Assembly: GCA_944452925.2 (NCBI GenBank)
Contig: OX101810.2
Coordinates: 31,165,788 to 31,229,787 of the forward strand
Source: Chrysolina oricalcia
Lineage: Eukaryota > Arthropoda > Insecta > Coleoptera > Chrysomelidae
Direction: 5' to 3'
DNA: 64,000 nt
The number at the start of each line of letters is the position of its first letter. Positions within the stretch are counted from its first letter, which is position 1. Made by a program: the position numbers and the translations under genes. Shown here piece after piece: positions 45,437 to 56,130 of the stretch. Under the pieces are notes generated by a model. That model was not told the DNA's origin. It saw only the letters and a list, made by a program, of their open reading frames with translations, and ran no database searches.

Positions 45437-46001
45437 AAGTGTTTAGATTGAATGTCAATTGTTTTTAATCGGTGCAGTATTTCAATATCGCGAATGAAGT
45501 ATTCATATGATATGATAAGGATTTGGATATCAAAATGAGATTGGAACTTATATAAATATATTGCAACTACAGAATAAGTTTATAATCGATGAAAAAACTC
45601 GAAATGAGGATCTCCATAGTGCTTTCTGTTTTTTTCGTAACTGTTTTCACCATTCCAAGTGAGTACAATCCTTCATATAATTCAATAAAGGATTCGACAA
45701 CGAATAAGGAGTAGATCAAATTTTCACTGAATAAATGGAATCCAATCCACAAATTGTAGTTTTCAGAAATTTCAACATGGAGTTTAGATGTATGCCGGTG
45801 AGACATATTAAAAAATAGTTTACTATGATATTGACCTTATCACTTGAGCTATTGTACGATCTATAATGATATTTTTATCTGAACTTGAATATTTCAGTAG
45901 TTGAGAATAAAATAGGAAAGTTGATGTTGTAGGTAAAAAGACTTATGGTGATTCGATTATGTATGGTGTTGACTAACATCAAACCTTTATTGATATGCCT
46001 A
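45437..46001. other. Unassigned, left flank of BEL/Pao
   Basis: A minus-strand open frame (45806-45567) has no recognisable domain. A phrase near 45659-45681 (AGTGAGTACAATCCTTCATA) resembles 45259-45279 (TGTGAGTAACAATCGTTCAT), which may mean a small local duplication. Confidence 0.25.
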
Positions 46002-46230
46002 TGGCGAACTGGTTGCTAGGTAACAAAATTTGTTATTTTTAATGATGATGTTTGTCAAGAAATTCACAACTGTCACCTATGTATGAAACATCAAATATAT
46101 ATTCAAATTAAACACTTCTACCAGCTTATTAACAGCAATTACATACAAATCGAGTGGTAGCTACGGAGTTGTCAATTAAAACGTCACATTCCACTTCAAA
46201 ATCAAGACTTCGACACCACAAGATTCCACA
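46002..46230 (+). repeat. BEL/Pao 5' LTR
   Basis: Shares GGTAACAAAATTTGTTATTT at 46019-46038 and then 190 bp with the 3' LTR, ending AGATTCCACA at 46230. The first bases differ (TGGCGAA here, TGTTGAA in the 3' LTR) with an 8-bp indel, so the exact start is uncertain. TGGTCCTGT directly after 46231 is a possible primer-binding site. Confidence 0.75.
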
Positions 46231-46490
46231 CTGGTCCTGTACGAGCCGAATTCAAGTCAGAGGCATCCAGTTGTAAGCTGGTAGGAGCATACAGAAGAAT
46301 AGGACGTCGCGGGAAATCTGTGAGTCGTTCCTCAAAACAATTACTTACTATCCTATTCACATCCATATCCTTTTCCCATACAATTACCCATACCTATCCT
46401 AATACCTATACCCAACCAAAAACATATATCAATATACCAATTCATATCATTTTCCCAAAGTAGATTTTACCTTGCACAAGCAATTGTTGT

Positions 46491-46510
46491 AGAATAGAAT
46501 AGAATAGAAT
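46491..46510 (+). repeat. (AGAAT)4 microsatellite
   Basis: Four perfect AGAAT units in the leader between the 5' LTR and gag of the BEL/Pao element. Confidence 0.9.
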
Positions 46511-46591
46511 CTAAGGTTTCATATAAATAAAATCATAGACGTATACAATAAAATTGTAAAAGGTCATATATTAATTCAGCTTTTTTCAAGT

Positions 46592-47750
46592 ATGGCAGAT
46601 GATTTGAGAAAATTAGTTCTCAGAAGAGGTCAAATCAAGTCTCAGTTAACAAGATTCGCAAGTTTTGTTGAGGAAGTAAGTAATAATTCTAATTTGATTG
46701 AAATATCAACGCGTTTGCAGAGAATTGAGCAATTCTTTGATGAATTTGATCAAGTACAGTCACAAATTGAAATTATTGATCAAGTTCCCGAGCAACTTGC
46801 TGAGAGGGTTCAATTTTAAAACAAATTTTTTAATATTATATCTTAAGCAAAAAAGTTATTATCACCACTTGCTTCATCAACTCCAGGTGATTCACTCGAT
46901 CAAAGTACATCAAACAGTCAGTTCAACGTCAAATTACCACAGATATCACTACCAAAATTCAATGGTGCATACGATAAGTGGTCGAATTTCTCAGATACTT
47001 TTTCATCCCTCATTCATAAAAACACTAGTCTGTCTGATATTCAAAAATATTTCTATCTTCAATCATGTTTGAAGGGAGAAGCGGCCAAGGTGATTGACTC
47101 ATTAGAAGTAAATGCTGAAAATTACTCAGTAGCCTGGAGTCTACTCAAAAATCGGTTTGAAAACAAAAAAGTAATAATCAAAAGTCATTTGAAACATATT
47201 TTCGACCTTCCAAATGTGAATAGAGATTCTCATACTGCTCTGAGAGTATTTTTCGATAACTTTCTTAAACATTATAGAGCTCTGAAAAATCTAAATGAGC
47301 CAGAAGAGCATTGGAACAGTATATTGATTTATCTTTTATTATCAAAATTGGATACATCCACAAAAAGAGAGTGGGAAATCGAGACATCGTCAGAAATTTC
47401 ACCAAAAATACAAAAATTCATCGATTTTTTTTCAAAACGATGTCAACTATTGGAATCAATTGATAACAAAAATCCAAATACCATTTCAATATTCAAAAAA
47501 CCAGAAAAAGCATTTTCTCACGTTGTTTCAAACAATCCGAATTGTATTTTTTGTAATGGAAATCATTTCATTTACTACTGTAAAGATTTTTTGAAACTTC
47601 CAACTCCATCAGATTCAATGAGGTAAGAAGGCTACGAGCATGTACTAACTGCTTACGTAGGGAGCATTCAACTTCAGATTGTACAGGGCGTTCATGTCGT
47701 ACTTGCAATAAAAAACACAATAGTTTACTTCATTTTGAAAATCCGGAACC
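46592..47750 (+). pseudogene. BEL/Pao gag
   Basis: Capsid-type protein that packages element RNA. It starts MADDLRKLVLRRGQIKSQLT at 46592, with a helical N-terminus. A stop at 46817-46819 is followed in another frame by LPKFNGAYDKWSNFSDTFSS and 47069-47626 with LKGEAAKVIDSL, SVAWSLLKNRF, the standard BEL/Pao gag block. Zinc knuckles follow: CIFCNGNHFIYYC, then, after a frame change at 47626, CTNCLRREHSTSDC and CRTCNKKHNSLLH. The start is the first Met after the leader. Frame breaks near 46815 and 47625 disrupt it. Confidence 0.8.
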
Positions 47751-47774
47751 ACATACAAACAATATGGTGAAATC

Positions 47775-47852
47775 AAACACACATCAAACCATTCTCACGA
47801 TCTACACACATCAAATAACCATCACGATCCACACTCATCAAATAACCATGTT
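47775..47852 (+). repeat. Short tandem repeat at the gag-protease junction
   Basis: ACATCAAACCATTCTCACGA, ACATCAAATAACCATCACGA and TCATCAAATAACCATG stand in tandem at a period of about 28-29 bp. It would lengthen the linker between the zinc knuckles and the protease. Confidence 0.65.
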
Positions 47853-48005
47853 GAAATTGATCATTCTCAGACCTTACCAGTAACGAGTTCGATTCCAGTT
47901 GAATCACAATTAAACGCAATTGCACATAATAATTCAGATAATGAGTTTTCCAGAACAATAATAGCTCATACTAAAAGTAACAGTACAGTTTTACTTTCTA
48001 CAGCA

Positions 48006-48470
48006 TTGGTATATATCCTGGATAATCAAGGAAATCCAATTTCACGCAGAGCCTTGCTAGATAGCGGCTTACAATCAAACTTTATGACCTGCAACTTATT
48101 CAACAAATTAAATATTACAGCCCGCAATATATCACTACCAATTTCAGGTATCAATTGCTCAATATCAAATATAAATAAAATAGCACAAACAAAAATAAAA
48201 TCAAAAATAAATAACTTTCAAGCAAACCTTACTTATTTGGTAATAAACAAAATTACTGACAATATCCCACAACGCACATTTGATGGTTCAATCATGAATA
48301 TGCCAGAACATATTGAACTCGCCGATCCTTCATTCTACAAATCTTCCGATATATAGACATATTGATAGGTGCAAGCATATTTTATGAACTACTTTCATTC
48401 GGTCAGATAAAAATAGATAATAAGCAACCGATATTACAAAATACCAAGTTGGGCTGGATTATAGGTAGGC
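48006..48470 (+). pseudogene. BEL/Pao aspartic protease
   Basis: Retropepsin that matures the element polyprotein. ALLDSGLQSNFMT near 48051 carries the D-S-G active site. Hydrophobic strands follow (NISLPISGINCSI), then a phrase ADPSFYKSSDI stopping at 48354-48356. The next block (DILIGASIFYELL, about 48357-48395) continues in a shifted frame, and LGWIIGRPF near 48450 is the usual link to reverse transcriptase. Confidence 0.7.
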
Positions 48471-48479
48471 CTTTTGTAT

Positions 48480-50276
48480 AATCATCAAATTCAAACAAGC
48501 CTATCACTTTGTAATTTTTCTCAAGCCGAAACATCAGATATTCAGAAACAATTGGAAGCATTTTGGAAAATCGAGGAATGTTCCAATAAATAAGTTATTT
48601 ATTCCAAAGAAGAGGCTGAATGCGAAAAACATTTCTCTTATAATTCTGAATGTGACCCATCAGGTAGATTCATAGTTAAACTATCATTCAGAAATAACTA
48701 TAATGAATTAGGTAATTCATTGTGTATGGCAGTTCAAAGATTTCAATCTCTTGAACGTAAATTCGCCAAAAATCCAAAAATAAAAGAACAGTATTGTCAA
48801 TTTATGGACGAATACCTGAAATTGGGACATATGTCGCCCATAGCCACATCAGAAAACTCTGAAAATATTAATTTTCATTTGCCTCATCATTGCATTCTTG
48901 AAGAATCATCACTTACAACCAAACTACGCGTAGTATTTGACGCTTCTGCAAAATCTTCTTCAGGTGTATCTTTAAATGAAGTATTGAAAATAGGCACAAA
49001 TATACAAGAAGACGTATCTCTATAATTCTTCGATTCAGAAGTCATCGTATTGTTTTTTCTGCAGATATAGAAAAATGTTATCGTCAAATATATGTACATG
49101 AAGATGATAGAGATTTTCAGAGAATAGTATGGCGTTCAGATCCTACTTTATCTCTTACTCACTATAATTTATCAACAATTACTTATGGTACGGGACCAGC
49201 ATCATTTTTAGCCACTCGTTGTCTAAAGCAGTTAGCCTTAGAGAATCAAACTAAGCTTCCCAATGCAAGTAAAACAATCCTGCAAGACTTTTATATGGAC
49301 AACTTAATTTCAGGTGCTAGTAATAGATACAGCAAAAGAACTCATTGGACATTTGGATACAATTTCAAAAAGCGCAGGATTCGTTTTACGACAGTGAATA
49401 TCAAATGATTCTCGAGTGTTATCCAATCAAATTCCGAATATTTCTGAAATTTCCCAGTATGTTATTATGAATAATCAAAAGATAAAAACATTGGGAATTT
49501 TTTGGAATTCAGTTAGTGATCATTTACAATATATAACCAAACCTGCAAAGCATTCTACTTTTACAAAACGTACGATACTTTCGATAGTTTCACAGATTTT
49601 TGACCCCCTTGGTCTTATCGGTCCAGTCATAACAACTGCCAAACTATTTTTGCAAAGGTTGTGGCAACAGCGATTGAATTGAGATGATGATATTTCCACT
49701 GAATTGCTCACCATATGGTCACAATTTTATACCAATCTTCAGGCATTGAATACAATTGAAATCCCTAGACACTTTTTGTTGAAGGATCCTAATCGTATAG
49801 AAATACACGCATTCAGTGACTCTTCTCAAGTAGCGTATGGTTGTTGCATATATTTACTTTCAAGAAATACAGCAGGAAAATGTCTCGTGAGATTAGCATG
49901 TGCTAAATCCCGTATTGCTCCTCTAGCTGGTACCACTATTCCACGATTAGAGTTATGCGGTGCCGTATTATCGACACAAATGTGCCAACGGGCAATAGAA
50001 TCATTGAAAGTCGACATCACTAATATATATTATTGGTGCGACTCAACTATAGTGCTAGCTGATGCTAGTAAGATCAAAACATTTGTATCAAATCGTATTG
50101 CACAAATTCAAAAGGTCACTCATTTACAAAACTGGCGATATGTACCAACCGAATGCAATCCTGCCGATCTCATATCCAGGGGAATGAACCCAGATGAAAT
50201 AGAAAACAATCGTTTATGGTGGAATGGCCCTCAGTGGTTATCTTTGCATTCCGTTTTTTGGCCACAGCAGCCTTGA
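48480..50276 (+). pseudogene. BEL/Pao reverse transcriptase and RNase H
   Basis: Reverse transcriptase pieces: AVQRFQSLERKFAKNP (48726), LRVVFDASAKSSSGVSLNEV (48928, first Asp of the catalytic set), YRQIYVHEDDRDFQRIVW (49080, new frame), and the active site FYMDNLISGA at 49289-49318. There the family normally has two Asp and the second is Asn here. Then IFDPLGLIGPV (49600). RNase H: IEIHAFSDSSQVAYGCCIYL (49797), PRLELCGAVLS (Glu), IYYWCDSTIVLA (Asp), NWRYVPTECNPADLISRG. The open piece 49704-50276 is intact; stops or shifts occur at 49023, 49400 and 49681. Confidence 0.85.
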
Positions 50277-50384
50277 AAACTCTGATGTACCAGAAACAAA
50301 AAGGGTAACTCTGATGGTTTTCAATCCTCCAAATGACATTTTGAACCGGTTTTCTTCATTCAAACAGATGGTAAATATTATCAG

Positions 50385-51811
50385 TTAAATCTGTCGATTC
50401 ATAAATAACACAAGGGTAAAACGCGAGGAAAGAAAAATAGGTAAGCTCAGCATCAGTGAATTATCACAAAGCACCAATACAATTGTCAAATTAGTACAAC
50501 TACATGAATTTTCAGCAGACTTGCAAGCACTGAAAAATTTCCAATTGGTAAATCGTAAAAGTAAATTAGCTTGCTTGAATCCTTTTTCAGATGAACATGG
50601 AGTCATTAGAGTTGGAGGAAGACTGAAAAACGCGAATTTAAAATATGATAATAAACACCCAATCACACCTTCCAAACATCATTTTTCGACCTTATTGATA
50701 AGATACATATGAGCATCATAAAAATTTACACGCTGGTCCACAGTCAGTATTATCAAGTATCAGGCTTCAGTATTGGCCTCTTAGTGGAAGACAGGCTGTG
50801 CGCAGAGTTTTGCGCAAGTGTATCACTTGTTTCAAGGTGAAACCCGGACTAGTAAGGCAAAAAATAGGTGATTTACCTACTACTCGGGTATCTCCATCTC
50901 GACCCTTCTTAGTAAGTGGTATAGACTATTGTGGTCCCTATCTCATAAAAGATAGTAAAGTACGCAATAAAAAATTCATCAAGGCTTATATTTGCATTTT
51001 TATATGTTTTTCGACAAAGGCAATTCACCTGGAACTGGTGAGTAATCTTACTGCTGAAGGATTTCTCAACGCTCTCAAGCGCTTTGTGTCGAGACGTGGC
51101 CTCTGCAGTGATTTACATTCAGATAATGCCACAAATTTTATTGGCACTGAAAACATACTAAACGAAATAGCGAATCTTGCTAACAAAGACATATTTCAAA
51201 ATTATCTTCAAAATAAAATCACCTGGCATCATATACCTCCCCGATCTCCACATTTTGGTGGACTCTGGGAATCTGCTGTTCGCTTAACAAAGTACCATTT
51301 GAAAAGGGTATTGAATGATATTAAATTATCTTATGAAGAGTTTTATACGCTACTTGCACAGGTAGAATCTATCTTGAACTCCCGTCCTTTACTCCCCCTC
51401 ACAGATGACCCTAATGATCTGGAACCGTTAACTCCTGGACATTTCCTCGTCGGAAGCAGTTTACTGAAAGTTCTAGAAAGTAGTGAACTGGATATTCGAA
51501 GTACCCATGTATCAAGATTCAAACATTTGAAACTCCTTTTACAACATTTTTGGACAAGATGGTCTAAGGATTATCTGCACAATTTACAGCAGAGATCTAA
51601 ATGGAGAAGTAATTCTACAAGCAGCGTAGACGTGGGTTCTCTTGTGATCTTGAGAGAAGACAATACTCCTCCATTGTTATGGAAGCTAGGTCGAATCATT
51701 GATCTACATCCTGGCAAAGATGGTGTCCTTCGAGTTGTGACTGTTAAAACTAATACCGGCGTGATGAAACGATCAATAACTAAAGTTAGTGTGTTACCAA
51801 ATAACTCTTAA
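50385..51811 (+). pseudogene. BEL/Pao integrase with C-terminal DUF5641-like tail
   Basis: Inserts element DNA into the host genome. The N-terminal zinc-binding part is broken (50521-50800, with CITCFKVKPG near 50818). The catalytic core lies in the 337-codon frame 50798-51811: SGIDYCGPYLIK (first Asp), LHSDNATNFIG (second Asp), PHFGGLWESAVRLTK (Glu), all intact. The tail VDVGSLVILREDNTPPLLWK, then GRIIDLHPGKDGVLRVVTVK, is typical of BEL/Pao integrases. Stop at 51809-51811, followed by the polypurine tract and 3' LTR. Confidence 0.85.
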
Positions 51812-51898
51812 TAGAACTATTTTTGGGTGTTATTACTCCGTTCTCTCTTTATTTGTTTCATTAATTTTGAAAGTTCAACCTTTCAACGGGGGGACTAT

Positions 51899-51930
51899 GT
51901 TGAATAGGTAACAAAATTTGTTATTTTTAA
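51899..51930 (+). repeat. BEL/Pao 3' LTR, first part
   Basis: TGTTGAATAGGTAACAAAAT to TTAA, the first 32 bp of the 3' LTR. The final TTAA (51927-51930) is the piggyBac target. The LTR resumes at 54434. Confidence 0.85.
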
Positions 51931-51974
51931 CCTTTCGCAGATAACGTGACGCAATTATACACGAAAGGTAACGT

Positions 51975-51991
51975 CGGACTCTCAGTCCGCA
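51975..51991. promoter_or_regulatory. piggyBac subterminal palindrome, right
   Basis: CGGACTCTCAGTCCGCA, a near-perfect palindrome 44 bp from the element end. Similar sequences at 54236-54254 and 54395-54413 make it a candidate transposase-binding site. Confidence 0.5.
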
Positions 51992-52302
51992 ATTTTTTAA
52001 AATTTCCAAATTAACAACTATTTTCAAAAAAATCAATTAGAAACTTGTTTGTATTTTAATATATAATAAAAACAAACATATTAAGGCATATGCAAATATA
52101 TTTATTATAGCTTACATTTAAATTCGCACTTTGAAAATAAAGGTTAAATAAAAAATCTTTTCCATATTTTGGGTACTGAAAAGCACAATAACCAAATTTA
52201 TACAAAAATAATGTTAATAATTCTGAGGAGTTAAACAATAACTAAATCAAATGAAAATGTTTGAGCTGCTCATTTTGAAATACATGAGTGAATGAGAACA
52301 GC

Positions 52303-54056
52303 TCAATCTTCACTACTTTCTTCGGAAGCACTTCCTTGTAGGCAATCAGGGCAAATACATTTTGCATGTTCTAAGCAAACAAATTTTTGACATTTCTGAC
52401 ATGAATATCTGGTTGGCCTATTTTTTTGCCAACTACAGTAAAAGCAGCGACCTCGGCGATCAGACTGTGGATTCGGGGCTGAATTAATTTGTTCTTCAAT
52501 ATGACAAATTTCTTTTATTCTTGACCTAATTGATCGTGAAATGCGTTTATTCAAAAAACGACGTTGCAGATGATCATTCACTAGTTCCATACCAAGATTT
52601 TCTAGAAAAATTCTTCTAGGCGTTTTCTCTATAACATCTGATTTATATTCGTTTATTACGAATGAATTGATACCATCTACATTCATTGCTGAATAAAAAA
52701 TTACCATAGTCCATCGGCGAGTGGCTCGAGCGCAATTATAGGCGGCACACATTTTATCAACTAGATCTACTCCTCCTTTGGATTTATTATAATCATGTAT
52801 GATTTGTGGCTTACCCGTAGATTCATCTAGTAAATCGTCGTGGTGCATCGTCGAGAGTAAAATGACATTTTTATTTTTTTTGGTATATATGATACAATCG
52901 TCGCTTTTTCCTGAAAAGCAAATATACTTGTTTTTCAGGCCTCTTAGGATTAGTTATTTGCAGTGGAAGCTCTTTTTTGTTTTTCTTATAGTGCCTATCA
53001 TTGTCAGCTTATGTTCGTTAAAAAGTTTCTCGGCCAAGTTGAGGCTTGTAAAAAAATTGTCCATTGTGACATTTCTATGAGAATCCAATATAGGACTACA
53101 AAGACGAGGAACAAGTGAAATATTGCTGGTATCAACTTCATATGGTCCTGGTGGCTGTTGTCCAACATATACCTCTAGATTTAAGTATAAGGGAATTTAG
53201 CATCTGCTAAAGCGTAGATTTTTATCCCATATTTATTGGGTTTATTAGGAATATATACCCTAAAGCCACACCTGCCACGAAAAGCTTCCAGTTTTTCATC
53301 CACTGTTGTATATGCTGATAGTGAAAAATGTTTAGGTAAATTTGAATTGAAAGAATCAAAGAATTCTCTGATAGCTGCCAATTTGTCATATTTTTGCCTG
53401 TCTAAGCGCGTTCGTTTATCATCAAAACGGATGTGTCTACGCAAAAACTTGAACCGTGCAAGAGACATTATCAGTCTAAAAATTTCTGGTGATGAGCCGT
53501 TCGTCCTAAAAAGATCTTCTGCATTTCTATGGTTATTTTTGGTTACCCCTGCTAAATATAAAAGACCCAATAGTGTCTTTAGTTCTAAAATATCAGTTTT
53601 CTTTGCAGACCTATTATTGGGATTGTAGGAACATATTTCAATGAAGACATTCGTGTTACGTACAATAGTTAGTAAAATATCTTCAGTAAAAAAGCAACCC
53701 CAAATATCTGATACACTCTTCTTATACCGTATTTCCCCCTTCACTCCAGGAATTTTTGTCTTGATTATATTTTCAGCGCGAGTCCGTATTCGTTGGTTTC
53801 CTACATGTTTCCTCCATTTAGTTTTCCCATCTTTACCAATGAAATTCAGCACTCTTTGTGGAACTGTCAACACTTCAGAAATTTCCTCGGTTTCTTCCTC
53901 AATATCTTCTTCCATGTCGGTATTGTGGTCCTGCCTCTCTTCAGAATCTCCGTCCAAATTAGAGTCGTCATCGTCAGGTTCAACTTCTGGCTCAGCATCA
54001 GACAGAAATTCAGCATGAAGTTGTTCAAGATATGCTTGTCCCTTTTCATAACTCAT
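52303..54056 (-). pseudogene. piggyBac transposase, frameshifted
   Basis: DDD transposase that excises and inserts at TTAA. The start at 54056 (MSYEKGQAYLEQLHAEFLSD) opens an acidic N-terminus, and 291 codons run to 53181. The first catalytic Asp is in TTVDEKLEAFRGRCGF; the second in NVTMDNFFTS (about 53060, next frame); the third in SKGGVDLVDKM (about 52770). The C-terminal Cys/His domain (CFYCSWQKNRPTRYSCQKC, then CICPDC) is complete to the stop at 52303. The total is about 580 residues, normal for the family. The reading frame changes four times, each at a run of A or T on the coding strand (53183-53184, 52980-52984, 52928-52929, 52874-52881), each explicable by one missing base. All catalytic residues and the zinc-binding domain survive. 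Confidence 0.9.
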
Positions 54057-54235
54057 GATCGAAATAATCTGTAAAAAATTAATTTCTATAATTTAAGTAT
54101 ATATAGATAATACATCATTAATACCTTCCTAATATATTACACATAATTTTACGTCACATGCATATTTATCTACTAAAGAAATGTAGTATTTTGAAATCAA
54201 TTCTTACCTTAAAAATTAGTTCAACTTGTATAACG

Positions 54236-54254
54236 TGCGGACTCGCACTCCGCA
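54236..54254. promoter_or_regulatory. piggyBac subterminal palindrome, left inner
   Basis: TGCGGACTCGCACTCCGCA, about 175 bp inside the left end (minus-strand 5' end) of piggyBac, upstream of the transposase start. Same family as 51975 and 54395. Confidence 0.5.
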
Positions 54255-54394
54255 ATTCAATCTAGCAAAATAACCTTCTGTGTCACACAACTACCACAAC
54301 TGTACTGAATAATATACCCTCATAACTGAAGCTACTGAGCGCGCGACGTCCGAAATCGGAACTAATGATGAACAAATCGGCAAATGAATCGTCA

Positions 54395-54413
54395 TGCGGA
54401 CTCGTAGTCCGCA
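54395..54413. promoter_or_regulatory. piggyBac subterminal palindrome, left outer
   Basis: TGCGGACTCGTAGTCCGCA lies 16 bp from the end of the element. It is a near-perfect inverted repeat of the core TGCGGACT. Confidence 0.5.
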
Positions 54414-54433
54414 CGTTAACTCTGAAAGGTTAA

Positions 54434-54625
54434 TGATGATGTTTGTCAAGAAATTCACAACTGTCACCTATGTATGAAACATCAAATATATATTCAAATT
54501 AAACACTTCTACCAGCTTATTAACAGCAATTCGGTACATACAAATCGAGTGGTAGCTACGGAGTTGTCAATTAGAACGTTACAGTCCACTTCAAATTCAA
54601 GACTTCGACACCACAAGATTCCACA
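54434..54625 (+). repeat. BEL/Pao 3' LTR, second part
   Basis: Resumes TGATGATGTTTGTCAAGAAA as in the 5' LTR and ends AGATTCCACA at 54625. Together with 51899-51930 it makes a 224-bp LTR. Differences from the 5' LTR: a 3-4-bp indel near 54530 and about five substitutions. Confidence 0.85.
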
Positions 54626-55590
54626 TATGGTGAATGAGACTGTTTGTTATTCATTATTACTAACTGTGATAAATCAAACATCAAAAAATAAAACTTATAA
54701 GTATCGGCTGCGAAATCAAATTCATTATTGAACCTATCAACATCTACGATTTCAGGAGATACTGTGAAATTTAGATAGAAAGGTTCAGCACCTTCTATAA
54801 TAAGGTGCATGTAACTAGGTTCATCTTGACGCTTAGTATCCGCTACCAGTTTTCCTCTGTATCACAGTTCTACAAGAACTTCCCAAAAATGTTCCGTGTT
54901 TGTTCTTATTTCTAAAAGATTTTTCTAAGGTGGAATATGGATAACAAGGGTTAGCAAACATGTGCAGCCACCAAGCGATATTTTTCTCACGAATTACAAT
55001 ACAATGAGTTCACAAAATTTCTCCTGCCTTTTCCAACCTTCTGAAGGCTAGATATAGGACGCATAGGAATTCGAAAATATTCCTGACGATGACGGTTTTA
55101 GACGTGAAAAATGTTGGCCAAAAAAAAAACAAGTTGGCAATAATGAAGTTACGGTAGCAAATTCATGCAATTTTGTTCCTGACGTTAGTTTTGGATATTA
55201 TAGCCTTTCGTAGTTTGCGGATGGTTCAACCCAAAGAAACATGTCAAGTAAGAAATTCCTTCCACAAATTCAAACTTTCAACCAGTGAGTCCAATTTTCA
55301 TTAAACCAGTTCTCGGTTACTTAGCAACAGTTTCAATATCTCCCTGGACAGAACCAAATAGCCTCCTGTACTAGGTATCAACTGACCTAGTTTTTATCAA
55401 AAAATTTGGTGATTGTATATTTTTGGGCACCTTTGATAGCTTTCATATGATTTTTATATCGCAGTTATTTTGGTTTCACTCAAATTTGATATCTTGTCCA
55501 CTTCAAAAGTTATACTGTAAACTATATTCATCCGTAGAACAGTTGGCAATACACCAAGATTCAATCCTAAACTATAATTTAATATTGCAG
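54626..55590. other. Unassigned; minus-strand coding-like stretch, then intron
   Basis: Minus strand 54870-54626 reads openly for about 75 codons (SYMHLIIEGAEPFYLNFTVS, then PEIVDVDRFNNEFDFAADTY) until the BEL/Pao LTR cuts it at 54625. It looks like a real protein fragment, but I do not recognise it. The rest, up to TTTAATATTGCAG at 55578-55590 (a good splice acceptor), is probably intron of the lipase gene on the plus strand. Confidence 0.35.
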
Positions 55591-56130
55591 CAACGAAACT
55601 CGAAGGTGAAAAATCCCCTATAATCCAGCAGCTCGTTGTTGAAACTGCCCCAGGAGTGTATGGCATTCAAGATTTGACAGGTCCCATACCTCATTATGAA
55701 GCTAAAGAGGAGGATGTGAAATTTTTCTTCAGTAACAGAGATAATGTGAATCGTATTCAAGTTGACGCAAGAGATCCGAACTCAATCTATAATACTTCCT
55801 TCTCACCTAACAAAGACACTTGGTTCATGGTACATGGGTGGCTGAATGACGTTTTCTCTGATGTGGAACAGAAAGTGGGCGACACACTTCTACAAGAGGC
55901 AGACGTTAATTTCTTCTGTGTTGACTGGAGCAGTATAGCTAAAAGAACATATCCTGAAGCATTTGCAGCTGTTCCTGACATCGGAAGAATAACAGGAGAA
56001 CTGATTAAAGTTTTGATGACGAATCATGGGTTACAATTAGATAGAATTCATCTCGTTGGTCACTCACTTGGAGCACATATCGCAGGACAGATAGGAGCTG
56101 CTCATGATGGAAAACTTCCTTTGATTGTTG
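55591..56130 (+). CDS. Pancreatic-type triacylglycerol lipase, one internal exon
   Basis: Secreted insect lipase family: cleaves fatty-acid esters. The exon is framed by a splice acceptor (TTGCAG ending 55590) and donor (GTGAGT from 56131), 540 bp, phase 1 on both sides. It encodes VYGIQDLTGPIPHYEAKEED, then the fold core with WFMVHGWLNDVF (the HGW oxyanion region), VNFFCVDWSSIA, and IHLVGHSLGAHIAGQIG, where Ser in G-H-S-L-G is the nucleophile (about 56060). The catalytic Asp and His and the signal peptide would be on other exons, which I cannot find in the remaining 8 kb. This is either a gene with a very long, transposon-filled intron or a stranded gene fragment. Internal sequence has no stop, which favours selection. 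Confidence 0.85.

Larger units (their letters stand above)
51931..54429 (-). mobile_element. piggyBac element inside the BEL/Pao 3' LTR
   Basis: Bounded by CCTTTCGCAG at 51931-51940 and CTCTGAAAGG ending at 54429 (outer bases inverted CCTTTC), with TTAA duplicated on both sides (51927-51930 and 54430-54433). Removing the 2,499 bp and one TTAA restores continuity with the 5' LTR, which proves the insertion boundary. The transposase is on the minus strand. Near the ends are palindromes of the form TGCGGACT-N-AGTCCGCA. The element is of typical autonomous length. Confidence 0.95.
46002..54625 (+). mobile_element. BEL/Pao LTR retrotransposon, 3' LTR split by piggyBac
   Basis: Without the 2.5-kb insert the element is about 6.1 kb: 5' LTR, gag, protease, reverse transcriptase, RNase H, integrase and 3' LTR. 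The LTRs agree over about 190 bp with roughly 3% substitutions plus small indels, which makes the insertion fairly young. A purine tract (AACGGGGGGACTA, about 51884-51896) precedes the 3' LTR as the polypurine tract. Frame breaks disable the coding region. Confidence 0.85.

Noticed and set aside
53236..54074. Long plus-strand open frames opposite the piggyBac transposase
   Set aside because: They are antisense to a coding sequence with clear catalytic motifs and show no domain of their own.
46002..54630. 5-bp target-site duplication of the BEL/Pao element
   Set aside because: Flanking bases before 46002 and after 54625 do not give a clear match, and the 5' LTR start is itself uncertain.
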